Below are positions 36,339 through 44,659 of a stretch of DNA of 58,425 bases, one piece after another; within the stretch, counting starts at the first letter, position 1, and every line of letters starts with the position of its first letter. The position numbers were made by a program, and so were the translations under genes. Source of the DNA: Algoriphagus locisalis (GTDB lineage: Bacteria; Bacteroidota; Bacteroidia; Cytophagales; Cyclobacteriaceae); the NCBI RefSeq assembly GCF_900116615.1, contig NZ_FPBF01000010.1:1-58425 (forward strand), read 5' to 3'. Below the pieces are notes generated by a model. It did no database searches. It was not told the DNA's origin and worked only from the letters and a program-made list of their open reading frames with translations.

Positions 36339-36355
36339 AGGTTGGAAATTGAAGA

Positions 36356-38821
36356 TCAGAATGTGTAAGAAACGGTAGTCATGATACTTCTAGGACTGCC
36401 CGGGAATGCGCGGAGCACATCATATCCTCCTACCCAATGTGTTTTATTGAATAAATTGTTTGCATTGACCTGAAACTGTACTTTTTCCAGTTTGTAGTAA
36501 AGCGCTGCGTCCACAATCCCATAGGCAGGAAATACATCCGGTTGGTCTGCCGAAACAATGGATCCAAATCGGTCTGATACGTAATTGTATCCCAGGCCTA
36601 TGCCCAACCCATTGATAGAACCATTTTCAAATATGTATTTGGTCCAGAAATTAGCCGAGTTTTTTGGGGCATTTGGTTTTTGCCTCCCGACTACTTCTTC
36701 GATATCCGCCTGTGTGATCTTGGCATCATTAAAGGCATAGCCTGCCACTATGGACCAATTAGGAAGAATGTTTCCGCTAAGATTCAATTCTACGCCACGG
36801 GATTGCTCTTCTCCCAGCTGTAGCATTAATTCAGGGTTGTCCGGGTTGTTGGCATTATACAGTCCGCCGCGCTCTTTGATCTGATAGAGAGATACCGTCC
36901 CGCTCACTCTTTTATTGAACCATTCTGTTTTGGCTCCTACCTCAAACATTTCACTGGTCAAGGGATCAAATGGACCCCCTGCGTCAGGATTGATAATTCC
37001 TGCGGCTTCCTGAGGCTGGTAGCCCTGCACCCAGGTCCCATAGAGGTTGATCCTTGGGTTGATTGTGTAAACCAAACCTACTCTGGGTAATAGAGCCTGT
37101 TGTTTTACCTCTTCTTCCTCTGGGCTGTTGTAGTTGAGTAAATCCTGAAAGTATTCCTGACGAAGTCCCAACAATACTTTTAACGGACCGATTTCAGACT
37201 GATTTTGGAGGTAAATCCCATGAGTCTGCTGCAAGTACTGGTTATAGGTCACTTGATTATAAATGTATTTGCTCATATCCCGGATTCCATTGGAGATAGG
37301 GGAGGTGAGATCAAAGTGGGCAACGTTGGTCAGCGGGTTTCCCTCAGCATCGAGCTGGTAGTTGTCTCTGTTGTCAGGATTGTAGCTGTTGACTGCATTT
37401 CCGTTTTTTAACAAATAGGTTCTTGCTTCGAGTTGGGATCCTCCCGGCAATTGCTCTTGACGGAAATAATCATAGCCGATCAATGCGGTGTTTTTTATGC
37501 TGCCTAGGTTGTAAGCTGCATTGAGGTAATTATTAAAAGCATTGTTGTTCCAGGAGCGTTTTCTGATAAATACCCGCATAGCCACTTTGGTGTCATCCAG
37601 TGACCCATCCCCTAAAGCAGCAAATTGGTTGGAAGTTCTATGCTCCAACAGGTCTTCTGTATAACTGGACAACTGATAGGTACTATTGAAGCTGATGGCC
37701 TCCGAAAAATTGTGGAGTAAAGATACCGTGGCATTAATCGTGACTTCGTTGAGGTAATCATTGATGGCACTCAATGAGGTGGTGATAGGGGTAGTCGTTA
37801 GATCCCGGTTTCCAAATGCTGCCTGTCCTCTGTCTAATCTGCCTTTGGAATCCTGATAGACAATATCAAAATTCAAACTGGTATGGGCAGTTGGCAAAAA
37901 TGCAAAGGAAGGAGCAATTACCAAATTTCGGCTAAACTGTAAGTCCCTGAAGCCGTCTGAGTTTTCAAATCCAAGATTCAATCGGTAGAGCAGTTTTTTG
38001 TCCTCGGACATGGCCCCTGTAAAATCCGCCAAAGCACGGATGGTATTGAAGCTTCCCACGGTAGTGGAAATTGATTTTCTGGATTCTTCCAACGGTTTTT
38101 TGGTCACTCTGTTGATGGATCCCCCGGGAGAAGCATTGCCAAACAGGGCGGAAGCAGGTCCCTTGATTACTTCCACGCGCTCGATATGCGGGATTAACTG
38201 TGGTTTCCAAAAGCTGGTGAATGTACGCATGCCATTCAGGAGTGTCCCTGAATTCCGCTGACCCTGGATTCTAAAACCCCGTATGCTTATGTCATTGTAA
38301 AAAGAGAACTGGTTGACACCCGGTACGTTTTTGACTACATCATTGACTGTGAAAGCGACCTGGTCCAGAATCAGTTCTTTGGTAACGAAATTGATGGTAG
38401 AAGGGACGTCCTTGATAAGGGAGGCTGTTTTGGTTGAAGAAAAGGTTTCTTTATTGTCGTAGCCCACTTCTCTTCGGCCTACGATTTCTACTGTTTGCAG
38501 ACCGAGTTGTAATTCAGACATACGAAAGTTTTCTTCCAAAATCTGTCCTTTCTCAAGGTTGATTTCTCTTGTCTGCTTTTCATAGCCGATGGATGAAACT
38601 ATCAAACTGTATGCACCTGGATTCACTTCTGAAATGGAAAATTCTCCATTAGCGTCGGTAATGGCGCCTTGTTTGGTGTTTTTCAGGCTGATATTGGCAA
38701 ATTCCAAAGGACTTCCTGTTGCATCAGTCACTTTTCCTTTTATACCTGCACTTTGTGCGAAAGCAGAAATAACTCCAAGTGGAAGGATAAAAATCAGCGT
38801 GAGGAGTATGATTTTCTTCAT
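36356..38821 (-). CDS. TonB-dependent siderophore receptor
   Basis: 821 residues from ATG 38821, chosen because MKKIILLTLIFILPLGVISA is a signal peptide (an ATG at 38857 precedes it). An N-terminal CarboxypepD-regulatory-like domain (about 20-100) is followed by a FhuA-like plug (TKTASLIKDVPSTINFVTKE, DISIRGFRIQGQ, ERVEVIKGPASALFGNASPG, NRVTKKPLEES) and a barrel ending RSIMTTVSYTF. This is a siderophore receptor and not a SusC. Together with the PepSY gene it forms a two-gene iron-uptake operon flanked by ardC fragments on both sides. Confidence 0.92.
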   Translation of the reverse strand: MKKIILLTLIFILPLGVISAFAQSAGIKGKVTDATGSPLEFANISLKNTKQGAITDANGEFSISEVNPGAYSLIVSSIGYEKQTREINLEKGQILEENFRMSELQLGLQTVEIVGRREVGYDNKETFSSTKTASLIKDVPSTINFVTKELILDQVAFTVNDVVKNVPGVNQFSFYNDISIRGFRIQGQRNSGTLLNGMRTFTSFWKPQLIPHIERVEVIKGPASALFGNASPGGSINRVTKKPLEESRKSISTTVGSFNTIRALADFTGAMSEDKKLLYRLNLGFENSDGFRDLQFSRNLVIAPSFAFLPTAHTSLNFDIVYQDSKGRLDRGQAAFGNRDLTTTPITTSLSAINDYLNEVTINATVSLLHNFSEAISFNSTYQLSSYTEDLLEHRTSNQFAALGDGSLDDTKVAMRVFIRKRSWNNNAFNNYLNAAYNLGSIKNTALIGYDYFRQEQLPGGSQLEARTYLLKNGNAVNSYNPDNRDNYQLDAEGNPLTNVAHFDLTSPISNGIRDMSKYIYNQVTYNQYLQQTHGIYLQNQSEIGPLKVLLGLRQEYFQDLLNYNSPEEEEVKQQALLPRVGLVYTINPRINLYGTWVQGYQPQEAAGIINPDAGGPFDPLTSEMFEVGAKTEWFNKRVSGTVSLYQIKERGGLYNANNPDNPELMLQLGEEQSRGVELNLSGNILPNWSIVAGYAFNDAKITQADIEEVVGRQKPNAPKNSANFWTKYIFENGSINGLGIGLGYNYVSDRFGSIVSADQPDVFPAYGIVDAALYYKLEKVQFQVNANNLFNKTHWVGGYDVLRAFPGSPRSIMTTVSYTF

Positions 38822-38889
38822 AATAAGCTTAATTAGATTAATTATAAATAATAGCAAAAATAAGGCTGGCTTCTTTAAAAATCCTAGTC

Positions 38890-38912
38890 TTATTTAGACT
38901 ATTTCTACATAA
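38890..38912 (-). promoter_or_regulatory. Candidate iron-responsive operator upstream of the siderophore receptor
   Basis: An inverted repeat with arms TTATTTAGA (38890-38898) and TCTACATAA (38904-38912), 8 of 9 pairs and a 5-nt spacer, 69 bp upstream of the start. A TATTTTTG -7 element (38862-38855, minus strand) lies between. The shape and place suit a Fur-type repressor, but no fur gene or second site is in the window. Confidence 0.35.
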
Positions 38913-38988
38913 TTTATCTAATGCTCTGATTATAAGTTGTTTTTGGTGGATAGCTAGGTGCTATTAACAAAAACGGGCTGTGTTAACT

Positions 38989-39073
38989 CAGAAACGACAA
39001 GCACTTACTGATAGAGGCTGCCAGCTTAGCACAGAAGGCGGTGGAATACATCCTGATGGAGCCGCCATTTTAG
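38989..39073 (+). pseudogene. Short 3' fragment of ardC
   Basis: The last 28 codons of ardC: RNDKHLLIEAASLAQKAVEY then ILMEPPF and stop, preceded by unrelated sequence. It keeps the ardC terminator (39079-39099). It is more diverged from the intact gene than the 34434 fragment is. Confidence 0.85.
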
Positions 39074-39078
39074 AACTA

Positions 39079-39099
39079 GGGGAGCGATCCCCCTTTTTT
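39079..39099 (+). terminator. ardC-type terminator after the short fragment
   Basis: GGGGA-GCGA-TCCCC followed by CTTTTTT. It matches the hairpin at 26683-26706 in position and sequence. Confidence 0.8.
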
Positions 39100-39178
39100 G
39101 TTCATGCCCTGTAGCGTTAACAAAACGTTATTCGTAACCGGTATATAAGTTCATACATTAATTTATATCCACTCCACT

Positions 39179-39679
39179 ATGAAAAAGCAATTTTTACTAT
39201 TGACGATACTGGCATTGGCACTTTACTCCTGCGAAAAGGAGGATAACGTTCCATCGGTTTTTTTGGAAGGAACTTATCATGGTGTGTTAGAATCCTCAGA
39301 AGGCAACCCGGTTTATTCCAGTGAAATAACTTTTTCCAGATCAGGCAATGTACTGATTGAACACTTCATTACCCGAGCTAATTCTGAAGTGCGATGTTTG
39401 AGAGGCTATAGCGAGGGAACATATTCTCTGAAAGGAGAGGACTTTACGTTTTCATTTACTTCTTCTTTGGGGCCAGATCCAGCAACTTTTGATATCTCTG
39501 ATGGATGCGTACCCAAAGACCAATTGGTAAGTAATCTTAACCCAACAAATCCTACGCAAACAGGAACCTTGGTTTTAAATGATTCAGAGGAATCATTTTT
39601 ATTGGAATACACCTGTAATGATATGTTGGGGGGCATGAATAATTGTATCGGAGCTCAGATTTTCACAAAGGTGGAGTAA
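39179..39679 (+). CDS. Small lipoprotein of unknown function
   Basis: 166 residues. The lipoprotein signal ends LYSCEKED (Cys18). The rest is predicted to be a small beta-barrel or sandwich (FLEGTYHGVLESSEGNPVYS, GYSEGTYSLKGEDFTFSF) with a few Cys residues (RCLRGY, GCVPK, TCND, NCIG) that could form disulfides. Lipocalin-like folds are often built this way, but I would not assign one. No functional link to neighbours is visible. Confidence 0.75.
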   Translation: MKKQFLLLTILALALYSCEKEDNVPSVFLEGTYHGVLESSEGNPVYSSEITFSRSGNVLIEHFITRANSEVRCLRGYSEGTYSLKGEDFTFSFTSSLGPDPATFDISDGCVPKDQLVSNLNPTNPTQTGTLVLNDSEESFLLEYTCNDMLGGMNNCIGAQIFTKVE

Positions 39680-39770
39680 GCATCAGTTGCATCACTTGTA
39701 TATTAGATTGTAAGCTTATGGTAGAGGGAATATTTGTGCTATTTTAGGGTATGATCAATTCTAAAGCAAG

Positions 39771-40499
39771 ATGTGCTACCATGTAAACCAGTCTTCTCTG
39801 GATTTTGATGAGGATTTCAAAGTTACCGTTCCTGAGTATTTTGTGAAGGACGGTACAGATCGCTATCACTTGAACGGTTTTGCCCATCCCAAGCTCTGGG
39901 TGATTGCTTCCGATGAGCCTGGGGAACTCCAGCAGATGGAGTGGGGACTGATTCCCTTCTGGGTGAAAAATGCCGAGCAGGCTGCGGATATTGCCAATAA
40001 AACCCTCAATGCAAAGTCTGAAACGGTATTTGAACTGCCATCCTTCCGGGCAGCCATCAAGCAGCGCAGATGTATAATCCCTGTTTCCGGATTTTATGAA
40101 TGGAGACATTTTAAGAGCAAGACTTATCCCTATTTTATTTATCCGGAGAATAGCAAGGTGTACCTGTTAGCTGGACTCTGGGAAGAATGGACGGATAAGG
40201 AAACAGGAGAAATCAGAAAGACTTGTTCTATCCTTACCACTGCTGCCAATGGCATGATGGATCAGATCCACAATACCAAGAAAAGGATGCCTCTGATTTT
40301 GGATAGCGTAGGTGCCGGGGAATGGCTGAACTCTGGATTGGTTAAAGAAGAAATTGAATCTTTAATGAGCCCACTTGAGGCATCAAAGATGAAAGCCCAC
40401 ACGATCAGTAGGCTGGTGACTTCCCGTACTGAAAACTCTAATGTGGCCGAAGTGGCAGCGAAAGAGGAATACGAAGAACTTCCCGAACTGCTTCCTTAA
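39771..40499 (+). CDS. SRAP-family protein (YedK/HMCES), abasic-site crosslinker
   Basis: 242 residues. MCYH provides the catalytic Cys2 after Met removal. Other conserved SRAP segments are LNAKSETVFELPSFRAAIKQ (Asn), CIIPVSGFYEWRH (Glu) and IHNTKKRMPLIL (His). SRAP proteins form a covalent thiazolidine with abasic sites in ssDNA (family knowledge). Its place next to repeated ardC fragments links two ssDNA-acting proteins; in other bacteria both are common on mobile or SOS-linked loci. Confidence 0.93.
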   Translation: MCYHVNQSSLDFDEDFKVTVPEYFVKDGTDRYHLNGFAHPKLWVIASDEPGELQQMEWGLIPFWVKNAEQAADIANKTLNAKSETVFELPSFRAAIKQRRCIIPVSGFYEWRHFKSKTYPYFIYPENSKVYLLAGLWEEWTDKETGEIRKTCSILTTAANGMMDQIHNTKKRMPLILDSVGAGEWLNSGLVKEEIESLMSPLEASKMKAHTISRLVTSRTENSNVAEVAAKEEYEELPELLP

Positions 40500-40518
40500 A
40501 CAGGCTCTTATGAATTGA

Positions 40519-40746
40519 TTTCCGGCAGGTCTTCCATTCCAAAACTCAAAGCTGGGAATATGGGTATCGGCTGGCTTGTCCGTGCTGCTTTTTGCAGTAG
40601 GGCATATGCCTTCAACAAGTTTGGATTGGTTCGATATTTTGGTTCCACCTGTTCTTTATACCGCATTGCTTCTCTATTCCGGCCGATTGACGGCTTCAAT
40701 TGTTGCTCATGGGGTTTATAACCTACTTACTATTCTGCTGGTGTAG
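40519..40746 (+). pseudogene. C-terminal remnant of a CPBP (CAAX-like) membrane protease
   Basis: After a stop at 40516, the frame reads FPAGLPFQNSKLGIWVSAGL, then SVLLFAVGHMPSTSLDWFDI, then a last helix with LTASIVAHGVYNLLTILLV and stop. It keeps the FxxxH and HxxxN motifs of CPBP intramembrane proteases but lacks the EExxxR motif and the earlier helices. It starts right after the SRAP gene, so the rest was probably lost in a rearrangement. Confidence 0.75.
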
Positions 40747-41030
40747 TATAGGTATTATTTGTAGCAGATTAATAAACCTGAAGGAATTGTTTGACGGCTA
40801 TGAACAGGAGAGTTTCGGTAAGATATTGTTAGTCAATCCATTCATGCATATGCTCTATTGCAGCCCAGTAATCAAGTATAGGAAAAGGGATTTATGCTAA
40901 AGAATCAACTAACCTATATACCTTAAAGCTCCATGATGTAGAAGCTGGCTGATTATTGGAATACTAGGTAAAACCTGAGTATTTCATCCTGGTGTAGCGG
41001 TATGCATTTTACTCCCAACCTAGAATTTTA
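40747..41030. other. Non-coding stretch before the ABC-F leader
   Basis: About 280 bp with no supported gene. The minus strand shows short open stretches (for example YWAAIEHMHEWID) that could be a decayed reading frame, but I do not recognise them. Confidence 0.3.
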
Positions 41031-41158
41031 TATATTTGCCACCGCAAAAACAGGAAATACGCCTAGTAGTATGTGAAAATTAATTTCTTTCAGAACATTT
41101 AAAGACAGCAAACCGCAATGCAGTTTGTCCGATTGTTTACGCTTTAAAGAAAGAAATC
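41031..41158 (+). promoter_or_regulatory. Promoter and hairpin leader (candidate translational attenuator) of the ABC-F gene
   Basis: A perfect TATATTTG -7 element lies at 41031-41038. The leader then forms a long hairpin: ATTTCTTTC (41083-41091) and TTTAAAG (41098-41104) pair with a continuous arm 41142-41157, giving 16 bp with one 6-nt bulge. An inner stem GCAAAC (41108-41113) pairs with GTTTGT (41123-41128). The closing arm ends 1 nt before the ABC-F ATG and would hide its translation start. A 9-codon ORF begins in the apical loop. AGC-AAAC (41107-41113) could instead pair with GTTT (41135-41138) and GCT (41141-41143), a mutually exclusive fold. Confidence 0.65.
41118..41147 (+). CDS. Candidate leader peptide MQFVRLFTL
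   Basis: ATG at 41118-41120, nine sense codons and TAA at 41145-41147. The ATG lies in the hairpin loop and the stop codon in the closing arm, so a ribosome paused near its end would open the stem and free the ABC-F start. This is the layout of known macrolide- and lincosamide-inducible leaders. Only the arrangement supports it; the peptide itself is not one I recognise. Confidence 0.5.
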   Translation: MQFVRLFTL

Positions 41159-42748
41159 ATGTTGACTACGCAACACCTTTCCTATATACTTCCCAACAAA
41201 GACTTACTGTTTACTGATGTTAACTTAACAGTAAACTCCCATGAAAAGATTGCCTTGATAGGCAATAATGGATCGGGGAAATCCACCCTGCTAAAAATCA
41301 TAGCAAAAGAGATCCAAACCTACGGAGGCCAACTCAGCGTTGATGTCACCCCATATTTTATTCCCCAGATTTTCGGGCAATTCAATCACCTGACAGTTGC
41401 GCAGGCTTTGGGTGTCGAGGATAAACTCTTTGCCCTGCAAGCTATTCTAGCAGGTGATACCTCAGCCCATTATTTTACCACGCTGAATGATGATTGGACT
41501 ATTGAAGAGCGTTGTAGTGAGGCATTGAGTCTCTGGGGTATCGGAGATCTGGACTTGAATACATCGCTTCAAACACTAAGCGGAGGTCAAAAAACAAAGG
41601 TTTTCCTTGCCGGCACTTCCATTCATGGATCTAAATTTATTCTGCTGGATGAACCCAGCAACCATTTGGATCTGTCAGGCAGAGAATTGCTTTATGATTT
41701 TATAAGATCTTCCAAAAGCACCATGCTCATTGTAAGTCACGATAGAAAGTTACTTAATCTGCTGGACAGAGTAGCTGAACTGAGCAGGAGCGGTGTGAAA
41801 ATATATGGTGGCAATTATGATTTTTATGCAGAACAGAAAGAAGTTGAAACCAAGTCCCTTAGCCTGGATATCCAAAGTAAAGAAAAGGCCTTGCGGAAAG
41901 CCAAAGAAAAAGAACGGGAGACTGCAGAACGTCAACAAAAATTGGATAGCCGGGGCAAAGGGAAGCAGGAAAAAGCAGGAGTATCCCGAATTATGATGAA
42001 TACCCTGCGGAACAAAGCAGAGAATAGTACCTCAAAATTAAAAAATGTCCATACCGAAAAGATTGGAGGGATCTCCCAAGAATTAAAATCCTTGCGGGCA
42101 GCCGTGCCCGGTATTGACAAAATGACTTTTGGGTTTGATAATTCCCAATTGCACAAGGGCAAAGTCCTCTTTTCAGCTTCTGACATCAATTTCTACTACG
42201 GGAAGCAACCTCGCTGGAGAAATGATCTGAAATTTCAGATTACCAGTGGTGATCGCCTAGCAATTAAAGGAAAAAATGGCTCAGGGAAAACCACATTAAT
42301 AAACCTGATTTTGGGGAGTTTAGAACCAACATCAGGCAGTGTTTACCGCGCCGAAATTAAGTCGGTTTACATTGATCAGGAGTACTCCCTGATCGATAAC
42401 TCATTGAATGTGTACGATCAGGCACAACAATTCAATGAATCCTCCTTGCAGGAACACCAAATTAAAAGTAGGCTAAACAGATTTTTGTTTACAAAAGAAG
42501 AATGGGTCAAACCCTGCAGTGCGCTAAGCGGTGGAGAAAGGATGCGTTTACTTCTTTGTTGTTTAACGGTTTATAGTTCTTCTCCTGATATTATAATCCT
42601 GGATGAACCGACCAATAATCTGGATATCCAGAATATTGAAATATTGACCGCCGCCATCAATGAATACCAAGGAACCCTGATTGTGATATCCCACGATGAA
42701 ACGTTTTTGGAACAGATTAAGATTGAAGGAGAAATATCATTAAACTGA
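41159..42748 (+). CDS. ABC-F ATPase (ribosome-protection type candidate)
   Basis: 529 residues, two ABC domains without membrane segments. Domain 1: Walker A GNNGSGKST, signature LSGGQKTKV, Walker B FILLDEPSNHLDL. A charged helical linker follows (about 230-310; EKALRKAKEKERETAERQQK). Domain 2: GKNGSGKTT, LSGGERMRLLL, IIILDEPTNNLDI. ABC-F proteins act on the ribosome E site; some displace antibiotics, others are housekeeping factors. The attenuator-like leader favours an antibiotic-responsive role, which remains inference. Confidence 0.9.
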   Translation: MLTTQHLSYILPNKDLLFTDVNLTVNSHEKIALIGNNGSGKSTLLKIIAKEIQTYGGQLSVDVTPYFIPQIFGQFNHLTVAQALGVEDKLFALQAILAGDTSAHYFTTLNDDWTIEERCSEALSLWGIGDLDLNTSLQTLSGGQKTKVFLAGTSIHGSKFILLDEPSNHLDLSGRELLYDFIRSSKSTMLIVSHDRKLLNLLDRVAELSRSGVKIYGGNYDFYAEQKEVETKSLSLDIQSKEKALRKAKEKERETAERQQKLDSRGKGKQEKAGVSRIMMNTLRNKAENSTSKLKNVHTEKIGGISQELKSLRAAVPGIDKMTFGFDNSQLHKGKVLFSASDINFYYGKQPRWRNDLKFQITSGDRLAIKGKNGSGKTTLINLILGSLEPTSGSVYRAEIKSVYIDQEYSLIDNSLNVYDQAQQFNESSLQEHQIKSRLNRFLFTKEEWVKPCSALSGGERMRLLLCCLTVYSSSPDIIILDEPTNNLDIQNIEILTAAINEYQGTLIVISHDETFLEQIKIEGEISLN

Positions 42749-42960
42749 TCAAAATCAAACAAATGAATCTTAGGAATTCAAGCTCCCTATTATTGCCCAA
42801 ACCGCTCCAAGAGGGATATTATCAGACATTAGGTGCGATTAAAAAAAATATTCATGCTCCCGATTATCGTTATCGGTAAATCGTCATTGTATTAAAACTA
42901 AGCATTGAATATTTTAAGGATTTTGGAAAACAACCCAAAGATCTACGGGATACGCATATT

Positions 42961-43668
42961 CTATTCTTTTAAAAGCTGGTCTAGCTGTGCTCTGAAAGAC
43001 TTACTTATAGGCACGGTGTATTTATCAATAGTGATTTGGTTTCCCTCAATGCTTTTGATGTGTTTTTGCGACACCATGAACGACCGATGCACCTGGACCA
43101 GACCACCCGTTGGGATATGTTCTGTAAGCGAAGACAAGTTCCCTCGTATCGTAATAACTTCTTCTTTCAACACTATTTTTACATAGTTCCCGGAAGCTTC
43201 AACAAAGAGAATTTCATCCAGTTCGATTTGTACATGTTTGCTGTTTGTGCGCAGAAAGATTCTACCTGCCTTTGTTTCCGAAGCTTCCTCATGGGGGATA
43301 GGAACTGGTTTGGAAGGTTGTAAACTTGCCTTATTTACAGCTTTTACAAATCGCTCGAATGAGAAAGGTTTCAGCAAATAATCCACTACATTCAGTTCAT
43401 AGCCTTCCAATGCATATTCTTTGTAAGCAGTCGTTACGATTACCTTGGGCGGATTAGGAAGTGTTTTAAGAAATTCAAAGCCACGAAGCTTGGGCATATT
43501 GAGATCAAGAAAGATCAAGTCAATAGGATTACTATTGAGATATTCAATTGCTTCAATAGCATCGTAGCAATCCTTCATTACCTGCAGGTTGGGAAGCAGT
43601 GCGCAATATTTTCTGATGATGTCATGGGCGACAGTTTCGTCATCCACTATAAGGCATTTAATACTCAT
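42961..43668 (-). CDS. LytTR-family response regulator (ABC-M1 locus)
   Basis: 235 residues. Receiver with DD at 9-10, D55 in LIFLDLNMPKLRG and Lys in YLLKPFSFERF. The LytTR domain follows (EILFVEASGNYVKIVLKEEV, LVQVHRSFMVSQKHIKSIEG). Coupled by a 4-nt overlap to the LytS-type kinase upstream. It probably controls the divergent ABC transporter/peptidase operon. It is the closest relative in the window of the regulator at 15140. Confidence 0.92.
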   Translation of the reverse strand: MSIKCLIVDDETVAHDIIRKYCALLPNLQVMKDCYDAIEAIEYLNSNPIDLIFLDLNMPKLRGFEFLKTLPNPPKVIVTTAYKEYALEGYELNVVDYLLKPFSFERFVKAVNKASLQPSKPVPIPHEEASETKAGRIFLRTNSKHVQIELDEILFVEASGNYVKIVLKEEVITIRGNLSSLTEHIPTGGLVQVHRSFMVSQKHIKSIEGNQITIDKYTVPISKSFRAQLDQLLKE

Positions 43669-44459
43669 AGCATTAGCTTAAGTCTGATCTTGTATAGTCC
43701 GGTAGGGTCCAGGTTTGTTTCAAGTTCATATCTATTCTGATAGACTAATTCCAGTCTCTTTTTCAGGTTTTTTAGCCCAATACCTTTACTTTCATCCATC
43801 TCCTCAATATCAAAGTTGTTTTCGATTTCAAAATCAACAAGCTGATTTGTGGCTTTCAAGCGAATGCGAACAAATGCATTGGACCTTAGTTTTTCCACGC
43901 CATGTTTAAAGGCATTTTCCACTAGTATGATGAACAGCAGTGGCATGACTTGAATGTATTGGTCGTCCGCATCTACATCAAAACGAATGGAAATCTCCTT
44001 ATGATACCTCATTCGATGTAGATCCATGTAGTTGTCCAGATATGCGATTTCATCAGCCAAAGTCACAAAATCATTTTGTCCCTCATAGATACTGTAGCGC
44101 ATCATGTCAGCCAGTTTGAGGATCAGCTCTTGGGCTTTCTCGGTGTCCTGGCCGACCAGACCATAGAGGTTATTCAAGGTGTTGAAGAAAAAGTGCGGAT
44201 TTACCTGGCTTTTCAAATGCATTAATTCAGCTTGCTTTTTTTCTTTTTTGAGCCTTAGGATAGCTTTTATTTGGATCACCAACCATCGGATCATCCAGAC
44301 TGCCATGGAAGTGAAAAACAAAAGTGAGAAAACCACTAACTCATCGGTCTCTCCAAAAGCATCATTGAAAACCAAAATTAAAATGGTGGTTATAATAAAA
44401 AAATAAGGCACAAGCCTTTTGAGAAATTGCTTGTTGAAAGGTTTTTGAAAGAAAATCAT
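43665..44459 (-). CDS. LytS-type sensor histidine kinase (ABC-M1 locus)
   Basis: 264 residues, short for the family. Two membrane helices at the N-terminus (LVPYFFIITTILILVF, LVVFSLLFFTSMAVW) with almost no external loop, then LKSQVNPHFFFNTLNNLYGL, LVENAFKHGVEKL and GIGLKNLKKRLELV. Because it lacks a sensor domain it may sense the membrane or a neighbouring transporter, as BceS-type kinases do. It is divergent from the ABC genes, 200 bp away. Confidence 0.9.
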   Translation of the reverse strand: MIFFQKPFNKQFLKRLVPYFFIITTILILVFNDAFGETDELVVFSLLFFTSMAVWMIRWLVIQIKAILRLKKEKKQAELMHLKSQVNPHFFFNTLNNLYGLVGQDTEKAQELILKLADMMRYSIYEGQNDFVTLADEIAYLDNYMDLHRMRYHKEISIRFDVDADDQYIQVMPLLFIILVENAFKHGVEKLRSNAFVRIRLKATNQLVDFEIENNFDIEEMDESKGIGLKNLKKRLELVYQNRYELETNLDPTGLYKIRLKLML

Positions 44460-44659
44460 CCTGCGAAATTAATCAAAAACCTACAGGCATTGGGTCATTG
44501 TTGCAGACGTATGCATGGGTGTGACGGATTAGCTAAATATAGGTACGAAGTTCTTTGACCCCGGAATTTCACTGATCCAAACCACCTAGCAATACGTCTA
44601 TCCCAGTTCTTTTTTCTACCCTTTTTCTCCACCTAACCTTGTGTTAAAAATAACGACAC

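Noticed and set aside
40508..40699. 63-codon minus-strand ORF (MKPSIGRNREAMRYKEQVEP)
   Set aside because: It is antisense to the CPBP protease remnant, whose motifs fit the plus strand.
42763..42879. 38-codon ORF after the ABC-F gene (MNLRNSSSLLLPKPLQEGYY and on)
   Set aside because: It starts 15 bp after the ABC-F stop but matches no family I know, and the codons after it continue in another frame, so it may be a relic. Too little support to annotate.
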